Shown here in pieces: positions 17,808-25,611 of a DNA stretch of 52,323 bases. The notes beneath the pieces were generated by a model. It saw nothing but the letters and a program-made list of their open reading frames with translations. It was not told the origin of the DNA and did not search any database. The first letter of the stretch is position 1, and every line of letters begins with the position of its first letter. Made by a program: the position numbers and the translations under genes. This stretch comes from Nocardiopsis listeri NBRC 13360 (lineage in GTDB: Bacteria > Actinomycetota > Actinomycetes > Streptosporangiales > Streptosporangiaceae), in the NCBI RefSeq assembly GCF_001570765.1, contig NZ_BCSH01000060.1:1-52323 (forward strand). The letters run 5' to 3'.

Positions 17808-18680
17808 ATGACCGCCCCCAGCACGCCCGCCGCAGACGGGCCCCTTCTCGTCCGAACCCCGGACGAGCTGCGCCGTGCCCTCGACGGTCGTGGCCGTGTG
17901 GGCCTGGTCCCCACCATGGGAGCCCTCCACGGCGGCCACCGCACCCTTGTGCGCCTGGCCCGGGAGAAAGCCGAGACCGTGGTGGTCAGCGTCTTCGTCA
18001 ATCCCCTCCAGTTCGGTCCGGACGAGGACCTCGACCGCTACCCGCGCGACCTGCCGGCCGACGTCCGAGTGTGCGCGCAGGAAGGGGTGGACGTGATCTT
18101 CGCCCCCGAGGTCGAGACCATGTACCCCGCCGAGCAGATGGTCACCGTCGACGCCGGCGCCATGGGTGAACGGCTGGAGGGCGCCTCCAGACCCGGGCAC
18201 TTCACCGGTGTCCTGACCGTGGTCACCAAGCTGTTCCAACTGGTCCGCCCCCACCTCGCCGTCTTCGGGGAGAAGGACGCGCAGCAGATCGCCCTCGTCC
18301 GCCGCATGGTCGTCGACCTGAACCTCCCGGTCGAGATCGTCGGTGCCCCCACCCTGCGCGACGCCGACGGCCTGGCCTCCTCCAGCCGCAACGTCTACCT
18401 CGACGACGCGCAACGCGAGAGCGCCCTCGCGCTCTCCCGCGCCCTGCGCGCCGGGGCAGAGGCCACCTCCGACGGGGCCGACGGCGTCCGAGAGGCCGCC
18501 CGTTCCGTCCTCGAGGAGGCGGCGAAGGCGACCCCGCCGGTCGAACTCGACTACCTCGCCCTGGTGGACCCGGCGACCTTCGCCGAAGCCTCCTCGGAAC
18601 ATCGGGGCTCCGCCGTCCTGGCCGTCGCCGCCCGAGTCGGCCCCACCCGACTGATCGACAACGTGTCGGTGTCCCTCTAG
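17808..18680 (+). CDS. panC: pantoate-beta-alanine ligase
   Basis: 290 aa. Condenses pantoate and beta-alanine with ATP to pantothenate, the CoA precursor. Signatures: [11 protein letters not shown] (34-44, ATP-binding HxGH), [43 protein letters not shown] and the SSRNVYL loop (KMSKS equivalent). ATG 17808 has GGGAGAG upstream. It follows the DUF2520 gene. panD is not in this window; in mycobacteria panD follows panC directly, whereas here nadBC does. Confidence 0.96.
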   Translation: MTAPSTPAADGPLLVRTPDELRRALDGRGRVGLVPTMGALHGGHRTLVRLAREKAETVVVSVFVNPLQFGPDEDLDRYPRDLPADVRVCAQEGVDVIFAPEVETMYPAEQMVTVDAGAMGERLEGASRPGHFTGVLTVVTKLFQLVRPHLAVFGEKDAQQIALVRRMVVDLNLPVEIVGAPTLRDADGLASSSRNVYLDDAQRESALALSRALRAGAEATSDGADGVREAARSVLEEAAKATPPVELDYLALVDPATFAEASSEHRGSAVLAVAARVGPTRLIDNVSVSL

Positions 18681-18718
18681 TGCCGCGACGGGGTGGACCT
18701 TGGCCGACGCGGCACTAG
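18677..18718. repeat. CTAG-ended perfect inverted repeat between panC and nadBC
   Basis: CTAGTGCCGCG (18677-18687) and CGCGGCACTAG (18708-18718) are perfect 11-bp arms around a 20-nt spacer. The first CTAG contains the panC stop codon. As RNA it would be a stable hairpin without a T-run and could terminate panC. The shape, CTAG at both ends and perfect symmetry, also fits a dispersed extragenic palindrome or a collapsed mobile element end. Confidence 0.6.
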
Positions 18719-18769
18719 TGGGGTCGGCCGGGCCGAGCCCGTTCAGATCGTTCAGAAAGCGACCCCCGG

Positions 18770-21361
18770 ATGAGTGCTGACAGACAGACCCGGATCACGG
18801 CCCCCGAACCCGGCTGGGCCACCCACGCCGACGTCGTGGTCGTCGGTTCGGGCATCGCCGGCCTGAGCACCGCGCTGCGCTACGTCCAAGGCACCGACGT
18901 CGGTCGGGTCGTCCTGGTCACCAAGGACCGTCTGTCCACCGGTTCGACCGCCTTCGCCCAGGGCGGCATCGCCGCGGCCATGGCCCCCGAGGACGGACCC
19001 GTCGCCCACATGGTCGACACGCACCTGGCCGGGGCGGGACTGTGCGACCCCCATGCCGTCAACGTGCTCGCCACCGAGGGCCCGGACGCCCTGCGCTGGC
19101 TCATCGGGCTGGGCGCCGAGTTCGACCGTGACGACGATGGCGAGCTCTCCCTCACCCGCGAGGGCGGCCACCGCACCGACCGGGTGGTCCACGCCGGAGG
19201 GGACGCCACCGGCGCGGAGATCCAACGGGCCCTCGTGCGCGCCGTCCGCGACGCCGAACGCGTCGAGATCATCGAACACGCCCTGGCCCTGGACGTCCTG
19301 CGCGACCCCTCGACCGGCCGGGTCGGTGGGATCACCCTGCACGTCATGGGGGAGGGAGAGCGCGACGGGGTGGGTGCGGTCCGGGCCCCCGCCGTGGTCC
19401 TGGCCACCGGCGGCATGGGCCAGGTGTTCGCGGCCACCACCAACCCGCCCGTGTCCACCGGGGACGGTCTGGCCCTGGCGGCCCGGGCCGGTGCGAGCCT
19501 GCGCGACCTGGAGTTCATCCAGTTCCACCCCACCGTCCTTTGGCTGGGCCCGGAGGCACGGGGTCGACAACCCCTCGTCTCGGAGGCGCTGCGTGGAGAG
19601 GGCGCCTACCTCGTCGACGCCGAGGGCCGCCGCATCATGCTGGGGGTGCACGAACTCGCCGACCTCGCTCCCCGCGACGTGGTCGCCCGTACCATCGCCC
19701 GGGTCATGGCCGCGCAGGACACCGACCACGTGTACCTGGAGACCCGCCACTTCGGTCGTGCCACGTGGGAACGCCGTTTCCCCACCATCCTGGCGTCCTG
19801 CCGTGCCCACGGCATCGACCCGCTGACCCAGGCCATCCCCGTGGCGCCGGCCGCCCATTACGCCTCCGGCGGGGTGGAGGTCGACATCGATGGCCGTACC
19901 GGGGTCCCCGGGCTGTGGGCCGTGGGCGAGGTGGCCCGCACCGGGGTGCACGGAGCCAATCGTCTGGCCTCCAACTCACTGCTGGAGGGTCTGGTCTACG
20001 CCGACCGCATCGCCGCACGACTCATCGCGGAACCCTCTCCAGAGCGGGCGGAGGTCGTGACCGTCGGCGTGCCCGCTCCGCCGGTCGATCCGTCGACGGC
20101 CGCTCGGATCCGCGCCCTGATGTCCCGTCACGCCGGGGTCCTGCGCACCGGCGACGGGCTCAAGAGCCTGGTCACCGAACTCGACGTCCTGGTCGAGAAC
20201 ACCGGCGAGGTCGCCCCCGACACCGCGTCCTGGGAGACCGCCAACCTGCTCACAGTGGCCCGGCTGGTGGCCGCCGCGGCCGGGAGCCGCGCGGAGAGCC
20301 GAGGCTCCCACCAGCGCGCCGACACACCAGAACCCCGACCCGAGCTGCGCACGCGGCCCGTGATCGTCCGACTTGAAGGGGACACCATCGTGACCACCGA
20401 CGACAAGCGCGAGCCCTCACTCCCGACCGCCCTGGAAGCCGAGCTGGACGGCATCACCTTCCCCTTGGGCCGACCCGACCCGGCACCGGAGGCACGCGCC
20501 GAGTTCACGCTGCCCTGGACCGCGCCGCACCAGGGCCACGTGGACACCGTGCTGCGGGCCCTGTCCGAGGACCTCACCGCCGGCCCCCGCATCGACGTCA
20601 CCACCGTGGCGACCATCCCCGCAGACCAGGTGCGCACCGCCCACGTGGTGGCGCGCGCCGCGGGCACCGTCAGCGGCCTGCCCTTGGCGGAGCTGGTGTT
20701 CTGGTTGGTCGCCGACGGTGCCTTGGAGGTCGACCGATCGGTGCGTGACGGCGACTCCGTCAAGCGTGGCGACGTGCTCATGACGGTCACCGCCCGCACC
20801 CGCGACCTGCTCACCGCCGAGCGCACCGCCCTCAACCTGCTCACCCACATGTCCGGGATCGCGACCGCCACCCGAACCTGGGTGGATGCCGTGGCCGGGA
20901 CGCAAGCCCGTATTCGGGACAGCCGAAAGACCACCCCCGGACTGCGGGCCTTGGACAAGTACGCGGTGCGGTGCGGCGGCGGCGTCAACCACCGGTACTG
21001 CCTCAGCGACGCCGGACTGATCAAGGACAACCACGTCCTCGCCGCCGGAGGGGTGGGCGCGGCGGTCCGCGCCATCCGGGAACGCTTCCCCGACCTTCCC
21101 CTGGAGGTAGAGGTCGACCGGATCGATCAGATCGAGGACGCCCTGGCAGCGGGCGCGGAGGAGATCCTGCTCGACAACTTCTCGGTGCCGCGACTGCGCG
21201 AGGCCGTCGCCCTGGTGGCGGGCCGTGCCCGCTTGGAGTCCAGTGGTGGCCTCTCCCTGAAGGTCGCCGCCGACGTGGCCGCCACCGGGGTCGACTACCT
21301 GGCGGTGGGTGCGCTCACCCACTCCAGCCCGGCGCTGGATATCGCACTCGACCTGGCCTGA
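18770..21361 (+). CDS. nadB-nadC: fused L-aspartate oxidase / nicotinate-nucleotide pyrophosphorylase
   Basis: 863 aa in one uninterrupted frame. Residues 1 to about 540 are NadB: the FAD-binding VVVGSGIAGLSTALR (24-38), STAFAQGGIAAAM, the EFIQFHPTVLW and HYASGGVEVDIDGRTGVPGLWAVGE segments, and HGANRLASNSLLEGLVYADR. It oxidises aspartate to iminoaspartate. Residues about 590-863 are NadC: DVTTVATIP, ERTALNLLTHMSGIATATR, RDSRKTTPGLRALDKYAVRCGG, LIKDNHV, and the SSGGLSLKVAADVAATGVDYLAVGALTHS barrel end; it forms nicotinate mononucleotide from quinolinate. An in-frame GTG at 20390 (codon 541), with GAAGGGG 8 nt upstream, could give a separate 323-aa NadC. nadA is not in the window. Confidence 0.92.
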   Translation: MSADRQTRITAPEPGWATHADVVVVGSGIAGLSTALRYVQGTDVGRVVLVTKDRLSTGSTAFAQGGIAAAMAPEDGPVAHMVDTHLAGAGLCDPHAVNVLATEGPDALRWLIGLGAEFDRDDDGELSLTREGGHRTDRVVHAGGDATGAEIQRALVRAVRDAERVEIIEHALALDVLRDPSTGRVGGITLHVMGEGERDGVGAVRAPAVVLATGGMGQVFAATTNPPVSTGDGLALAARAGASLRDLEFIQFHPTVLWLGPEARGRQPLVSEALRGEGAYLVDAEGRRIMLGVHELADLAPRDVVARTIARVMAAQDTDHVYLETRHFGRATWERRFPTILASCRAHGIDPLTQAIPVAPAAHYASGGVEVDIDGRTGVPGLWAVGEVARTGVHGANRLASNSLLEGLVYADRIAARLIAEPSPERAEVVTVGVPAPPVDPSTAARIRALMSRHAGVLRTGDGLKSLVTELDVLVENTGEVAPDTASWETANLLTVARLVAAAAGSRAESRGSHQRADTPEPRPELRTRPVIVRLEGDTIVTTDDKREPSLPTALEAELDGITFPLGRPDPAPEARAEFTLPWTAPHQGHVDTVLRALSEDLTAGPRIDVTTVATIPADQVRTAHVVARAAGTVSGLPLAELVFWLVADGALEVDRSVRDGDSVKRGDVLMTVTARTRDLLTAERTALNLLTHMSGIATATRTWVDAVAGTQARIRDSRKTTPGLRALDKYAVRCGGGVNHRYCLSDAGLIKDNHVLAAGGVGAAVRAIRERFPDLPLEVEVDRIDQIEDALAAGAEEILLDNFSVPRLREAVALVAGRARLESSGGLSLKVAADVAATGVDYLAVGALTHSSPALDIALDLA
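20375..20392 (+). promoter_or_regulatory. internal ribosome site and GTG that could start NadC alone
   Basis: GAAGGGG (20375-20381), then 8 nt, then GTG (20390), in frame at codon 541 of the nadBC frame, exactly at the domain boundary. It suggests the mRNA may make both a fusion and a free NadC. Confidence 0.45.
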
Positions 21362-21425
21362 ACCGCCCGAGTGGTGGAAGATTCCCTTGATACCCACCAC
21401 TTCGACCAAAGATGAGGCCTCCAGA

Positions 21426-22208
21426 ATGCTGCTGGCGATCGACGTCGGTAACTCCGAGACGGTGCTCGGACTCTTCGACTCCGATGACCTTGTCGAACAC
21501 TGGAGGGTGGGGACCGACGTCCGCCGCACCGCGGACGAGTGGGCGGTGGTGCTGCGCGGCCTCATCGACGGGAGCTCGCTGAGCGACCTGGGCGGAGTCG
21601 AGGGCATCGCCATGTGCTGCTCGGTGCCCTCCGTCCAACACGAGATGCGCGACATGTTCCGCCGGCACTTCGGGGACCTGCCCGCGGTGATCGTCGAGCC
21701 GGGCGTGAAGACGGGTGTGCCGATCCGGATGGACAACCCCAAGGAGGTCGGTAGCGACCGGATCATCAACGCGCTGGCCGCCGGTCACCTCTACGGCGGC
21801 CCGAGCGTGGTGGTGGACTTCGGCACGGCGACCACGTTCGACGCGGTCAGTCCCAAGGGCGAGTACGTGGGCGGGGCCATCGCCCCGGGCATCGACATCT
21901 CCGTGGACGCGTTGTCCCGCAGGGGCGCCCAACTGCACATGGTGGAGATCGTCAAGCCGCGTACGGCGATCGCGAAGAACACCACCGAGGCGCTGCGCTC
22001 CGGCATCGTGTTCGGGTTCGCCGGCCAGGTCGACGGGATCGTGGACCGGATGGTCGCGGAGCTGACCGACAACCCGGACGAGGTCACGGTCGTGGCCACC
22101 GGTGGTCTGGCCACGACGGTGGTGGACGAGTGCGAGACCATCGACGTGCACGAGCCCTGGTTGACCCTCACCGGTCTGCGCCTGGTCTTCGAACGCAACG
22201 TCGACTGA
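21426..22208 (+). CDS. coaX: type III pantothenate kinase
   Basis: 260 aa. Phosphorylates pantothenate, the first step of CoA synthesis; type III enzymes are not feedback-inhibited by CoA and need a monovalent cation. ASKHA-fold motifs: LLAIDVGNSETVLGLFD (phosphate 1, with Asp6), the GSDRIINALAA and VVVDFGTATTFDAV (phosphate 2) segments, GGAIAPGIDISVDALSRRGAQL, and VVATGGLA (adenosine motif). ATG 21426 has GAGG 8 nt upstream. With panC and nadBC it forms a CoA/NAD cofactor block. Confidence 0.95.
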   Translation: MLLAIDVGNSETVLGLFDSDDLVEHWRVGTDVRRTADEWAVVLRGLIDGSSLSDLGGVEGIAMCCSVPSVQHEMRDMFRRHFGDLPAVIVEPGVKTGVPIRMDNPKEVGSDRIINALAAGHLYGGPSVVVDFGTATTFDAVSPKGEYVGGAIAPGIDISVDALSRRGAQLHMVEIVKPRTAIAKNTTEALRSGIVFGFAGQVDGIVDRMVAELTDNPDEVTVVATGGLATTVVDECETIDVHEPWLTLTGLRLVFERNVD

Positions 22209-22251
22209 GCCACCCGGCGGGGAGGAGTCTCGAACGAGGTCGTGACGGGAA

Positions 22252-22277
22252 CGCGACCGGGACGGAACCCGGTCGCG
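22252..22277 (+). terminator. hairpin terminator after coaX
   Basis: CGCGACCGGG (22252-22261) pairs perfectly with CCCGGTCGCG (22268-22277), loop ACGGAA, 44 nt after the coaX stop. No T-run. Confidence 0.6.
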
Positions 22278-22329
22278 CGGTGGAGCTGCGACGCTGGATG
22301 GGCAAGCCCCTTCCGAAAGAAGGACCTCC

Positions 22330-22463
22330 GTGGCGTTCCCCATCACCCACGACGGCTCCAACGTTCATGACGCCTTCGGTCTCCGGGACACCTTCGGACA
22401 CTCCTCGGTGGCCGCACCCTTCGCTCTGGCGGGGCCCTGCTCACCGGAGCCGGCCTGTTCTCG
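22330..22463 (+). other. 5' fragment of a frameshifted membrane protein gene
   Basis: GTG 22330 follows GAAGGACCTCC, a strong ribosome site, and encodes MAFPITHDGSNVHDAFGLRD onward with G/C-rich third positions. This frame loses coding character after about 22434. The continuation is in the frame of the 22464 gene. A -1 shift at the GGGG run (22431-22434) would join them as ...SVAAPFALAG-ALLTGAGLFSMALGLV. So the true gene probably spans 22330-22901, interrupted by a one-base deletion or sequencing error. Confidence 0.5.
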
Positions 22464-22901
22464 ATGGCGCTGGGTCTGGTCCGAGAATCGGAGGTCCCCT
22501 TCTCGGTCGAGCTGCTGTGCGTCTTCGCAGCCCTCCTGCTGTTCCTCGCGACCCGTCACGGCCACGTGCTGATTCGGCTGGTGGCGCTGTTCACGGGCAT
22601 GGTCGCCCTGTTCCCGGTGGGAGCCGGAAGCGAGCGTTTCCTGCTCCCCGTCCCCAGCGAGCCCGCCCTGTACCTGGAAGAGGTCGGTTCCTGGCTCGTC
22701 CTGGTCGCCGGTGATCCCGGATGGGAGATCGCGGTCCATCCCTGGGACGACACCGAACCGAGAACGATCCCCTTGGACCAGGAGACCCTGGCCGGTGGTT
22801 GGACGACCGGGTCGGGTGCGCTCTTCGTACCGGTCCACGAGACCGTGTTCGTCCACGCCGGGGACGAGGACCGGAATCGGGCGGTGGTGGGGTTGCGCTG
22901 A
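22464..22901 (+). CDS. membrane protein of unknown function (3' part, probable frameshift upstream)
   Basis: 145 aa if ATG 22464 is used, but that ATG has no ribosome site and lies inside what looks like the first membrane helix (GALLTGAGLFSMALGLV). Two further hydrophobic stretches follow, at about residues 15-31 (VELLCVFAALLLFLATR) and 34-52, then a soluble C-terminal domain rich in Trp, Val and acidic residues (about 70-145). No family recognised. The gene sits alone between coaX and the leaderless lysS. The upstream coding segment at 22330-22434 probably belongs to the same gene. Confidence 0.6.
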   Translation: MALGLVRESEVPFSVELLCVFAALLLFLATRHGHVLIRLVALFTGMVALFPVGAGSERFLLPVPSEPALYLEEVGSWLVLVAGDPGWEIAVHPWDDTEPRTIPLDQETLAGGWTTGSGALFVPVHETVFVHAGDEDRNRAVVGLR

Positions 22902-22950
22902 GCCTTCCGCGCACCGGACCGATCCGGTCGGTGGGAGTGTCCGACACGGG

Positions 22951-22956
22951 TAGGAT
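22951..22956 (+). promoter_or_regulatory. -10 element of a leaderless promoter for lysS
   Basis: TAGGAT ends 7 nt before the lysS GTG at 22964; part of the repeated leaderless pattern in this window. Confidence 0.4.
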
Positions 22957-22963
22957 CGGGCCC

Positions 22964-24466
22964 GTGAATGACGCGCACGACGACACCTACGACGACCTGC
23001 CCGAACAGATGCGAGTCCGGCGACAGAAGCTGGACCGGCTCTGGGAGGAGGGCATCGACCCCTTCCCCGTGAACTATCCGCGGACCACGTCGATCGGACC
23101 TGTGCGCGACAAACACCAGGGCCTGGAGCCCGACACCCACACAAGGGACGAGGTCGCCATCGCCGGCCGCGTCATGCTCTACCGCACCGGTGGCAAGCTC
23201 TGCTTCGCCACCCTGCGCGACGAGACCGGGGACGTGCAGATCATGCTGTCCCTGGACCAGGTCGGCAAGGAGAGCCTGGACGCTTGGAAGGCCGACATCG
23301 ACCTCGGTGACCACGTGGGTGTGGAGGGCGAGGTCATCACCTCCCGCCGCGGTGAGTTGTCCATCCTGGTGAGTTCTTGGACGCTCACGGCCAAGTGCCT
23401 GCGTCCGCTCCCGGAGAAGCACAAGGGCCTGACCGACCCCGAGGCCCGCGTGCGTCAGCGCTACGTGGACCTCATCGTCAACCCCGAGTCCCAGCAGATG
23501 GTGCGTCGTCGCTCGGCCGCCATCCGCGCGATCCGGGACGGTCTGAGCGACCGCGACTTCATCGAGGTCGAGACCCCCATGCTGATGCGGGTGCACGGCG
23601 GCGCCACGGCGCGCCCGTTCACCACGCACATCAACGCCTACGACATGGACCTGTACCTGCGCATCGCCCCGGAGCTGTCGCTCAAGCGGCTGGTCGTGGG
23701 CGGCCTGGAGAAGGTCTTCGAGATCAACCGGAACTTCCGGAACGAGGGCGCGGACTCCACGCACAACCCCGAGTTCACGATGCTGGAGTTCTACCAGGCG
23801 TACGCGGACTACAACGTGATGGCCGACATCACCCGGGACCTGATCCAGGACGCGGCCCGCGCCGTCTACGGCTCCACCACGATCGAACGTGACGGCCAGA
23901 CCTTCGACCTGGGCGGGGAGTGGCCGCGGGTCACCCTTTACGGCGCGGTCTCCGAGGCCCTGGGGGCCGAGGTCACCCCGCGCACCCCGATCGAGGAGGT
24001 CCACCGGCTGGCCGAGGCCAAGGGTGTGGAGTTCGACCACGCCTGGGGCCAGGGCAAACTCGTCGAGCACGTCTTCGAGGAGCTGGTGGAGCACACCCTG
24101 GTCCAGCCCACGTTCGTGTGCGACTACCCGGTGGAGACGAGCCCGCTCACCCGCCGGCACCGTGAGGATCCGCTGCTCACCGAGAAGTGGGACCTCATCG
24201 GCTTCGGCATGGAGCTGGGCACGGGCTACTCGGAGTTGGTCGACCCGGTCGAGCAGCGCCGTCGACTCACCGAACAGTCGCTGATGGCGGCGGAGGGCGA
24301 CCCCGAAGCGATGCAGCTGGACGAGGACTTCCTCCGCGCGCTGGAGTACGGCATGCCGCCGACCGGTGGCGTGGGTGTGGGTATCGACCGCCTGCTGATG
24401 GCCTTCACCGGTAAGAACATTCGAGAAACCGTTCTTTTCCCGATCGTGAAGCCGTCCGGGGAGTAG
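22964..24466 (+). CDS. lysS: lysyl-tRNA synthetase, class II
   Basis: 500 aa. Charges tRNA-Lys. An N-terminal OB-fold anticodon domain (about 55-150, VAIAGRVMLYRTGGKLCFATLRDETGDVQ) precedes the class II catalytic core: motif 1 around IEVETPMLM, motif 2 with EINRNFRNEGADSTHNPEFTMLE, and motif 3 GVGVGIDRLLMAFTG near the C-terminus. The frame is open to 22721, but the upstream part is non-family sequence; GTG 22964 gives the normal N-terminus. It is followed by a hairpin terminator. The lysS-lsr2-clpC neighbourhood is conserved in actinobacteria. Confidence 0.96.
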   Translation: MNDAHDDTYDDLPEQMRVRRQKLDRLWEEGIDPFPVNYPRTTSIGPVRDKHQGLEPDTHTRDEVAIAGRVMLYRTGGKLCFATLRDETGDVQIMLSLDQVGKESLDAWKADIDLGDHVGVEGEVITSRRGELSILVSSWTLTAKCLRPLPEKHKGLTDPEARVRQRYVDLIVNPESQQMVRRRSAAIRAIRDGLSDRDFIEVETPMLMRVHGGATARPFTTHINAYDMDLYLRIAPELSLKRLVVGGLEKVFEINRNFRNEGADSTHNPEFTMLEFYQAYADYNVMADITRDLIQDAARAVYGSTTIERDGQTFDLGGEWPRVTLYGAVSEALGAEVTPRTPIEEVHRLAEAKGVEFDHAWGQGKLVEHVFEELVEHTLVQPTFVCDYPVETSPLTRRHREDPLLTEKWDLIGFGMELGTGYSELVDPVEQRRRLTEQSLMAAEGDPEAMQLDEDFLRALEYGMPPTGGVGVGIDRLLMAFTGKNIRETVLFPIVKPSGE

Positions 24467-24512
24467 CATCGCGCACCTTGACCCTGTCTTGGGGTGAATA
24501 GGTACAGAGGGA

Positions 24513-24527
24513 ATCCCGTTACGGGAT
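24513..24527. promoter_or_regulatory. short palindrome downstream of lysS
   Basis: ATCCCGT (24513-24519) and ACGGGAT (24521-24527) flank a single T. Could be an operator or part of the lysS 3' end; no regulator identified. Confidence 0.25.
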
Positions 24528-24542
24528 GACCGAAAGAAGTCA

Positions 24543-24575
24543 GAGGGCCGTCGCGACATCGAAGCGGCGGCCCTC
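24543..24575 (+). terminator. hairpin terminator after lysS
   Basis: GAGGGCCGTCGC (24543-24554) pairs over 12 bp (one G-U) with GCGGCGGCCCTC (24564-24575), 9-nt loop. No long T-run. Confidence 0.6.
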
Positions 24576-25173
24576 GTTCGTCACTTCGGCCATCTGGGAG
24601 AATGCGGCCTACGGCACGAGATGTCGCTCACTTCCCGGTCACAGGGAACAAACCTTCGGTCAGGTCGAGGTGGCCACTCGGCCAGAACCTTCTTTTCCCG
24701 AGGGGTTCCGGTATGCGCGGCACCGTTCTCGGGGGAAGATTGTTTACGCAGGTCAGTGCCGTAGGGGTATTTCACCTTCCATGGCATTACGACCCAGCGT
24801 CCATTGCGCATCACGCATGGTCATTTATCGGCCCTTGACGGTAACAACGGAGCGGCCTAGCGTGCTGAGAGCGGACCTTGGTCCGTGAGTTCGCCGAAGT
24901 GGATCGAGAAGAACGGTGAGCCGGGATGTCGGACCGAGGACCGGTCCAACGTTCCCCGCGCACGTAGCCACGGTGTGGTCTGTCCGTCCCAGATCACGAC
25001 ATCCCTGGCACCACGTGCGTCTCGTGCTCCCTACCGCCCCCAACCCCTGTGCCAGAGGGGTTCGTCGGGGATGGGTCGGGTGACCGGGACTCACCACGCG
25101 CCGACAGCCGGTCGGATGCGCCCTTCGGTCGATGAGTCGATGTTCCGCACTCATATGAATGAGGGAGGACGGA
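24576..25173. other. intergenic region and long leader before the LuxR-type HTH gene
   Basis: No supported gene. It is less GC-rich than its surroundings. A promoter at 24835-24863 implies a leader of about 300 nt before the HTH gene. The leader has small inverted repeats (for example GGACC/GGTCC near 24940-24955) but no riboswitch class that I recognise. Confidence 0.4.
24835..24863 (+). promoter_or_regulatory. sigma-A type promoter TTGACG-N17-TAGCGT
   Basis: TTGACG (24835-24840) and TAGCGT (24858-24863) are exactly 17 nt apart. This is the best consensus promoter in the window. The next gene on this strand starts at 25174. Confidence 0.6.
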
Positions 25174-25488
25174 GTGGAACAGGCCACACTCGTACGCCGT
25201 GCCGTTGAGGACCAGAGCCTCATACGAGACCCCCGGGAGAACGTGGTTCCCCTGCAGGGCCGGCGGGACCACGCCCAGTCGGGCGTGTACACCCCGGTCG
25301 AGCTGGGCCACGAAGAGCTGGAACTGCTCGCCGAGATCGCCACGGGTGTCACCACCGAAGTGGCCGCGCGGCACCTCGAGCTCAGCGCTCGAACCCTGCG
25401 GCGTCGCATCCGCAACATCTGCGACGTGCTCGGAGTGAACACACCCATCGAGGCGGTCGTCTGGGCCGCGAGGCGTCAGCTCATCTGA
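25174..25488 (+). CDS. single-domain LuxR-type helix-turn-helix regulator
   Basis: 104 aa. The C-terminal half is a LuxR/GerE-like HTH: LGHEELELLAEIATGVTTEVAARHLELSARTLRRRIRNICDVLGVNTPIEAVVWAARRQLI, with the G-V-T...A-A-R-H-L...S-x-R-T-L-R-R-R-I recognition pattern. The N-terminal 45 residues carry no receiver or ligand domain. GTG 25174 was chosen because GGGAGGA precedes it by 5 nt; ATG 25159 lies upstream of that site. With no sensing domain visible, it may respond to its own level or to a partner. It is upstream of the ArgA-like and lsr2 genes; targets are unknown. Confidence 0.8.
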   Translation: MEQATLVRRAVEDQSLIRDPRENVVPLQGRRDHAQSGVYTPVELGHEELELLAEIATGVTTEVAARHLELSARTLRRRIRNICDVLGVNTPIEAVVWAARRQLI

Positions 25489-25596
25489 GCCGACCACACC
25501 CGGGAGACGCCCGGGTGACACATACGGGCATACCGGCCCCGCACGTCCGCGCGCCCCACCGGTGAAAGAGCGTTCCGGTCGGAGGTCGTGAAGGCG

Positions 25597-25602
25597 TAGT
25601 CT
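25597..25602 (+). promoter_or_regulatory. -10 element upstream of the acetyltransferase gene
   Basis: TAGTCT ends 9 nt before ATG 25612 and no ribosome site is present, so the transcript is probably leaderless. Confidence 0.3.
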
Positions 25603-25611
25603 GGTCCGGCT

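Noticed and set aside
20390..21361. Treating nadC as an ordinary separate gene only
   Set aside because: No stop codon separates it from nadB, so the plain reading is a fusion; separate initiation is kept as a possibility in the findings.
24885..25208. Possible 107-aa gene from GTG 24885
   Set aside because: No ribosome site, no domain, composition not coding-like, and it overlaps the better supported HTH gene.
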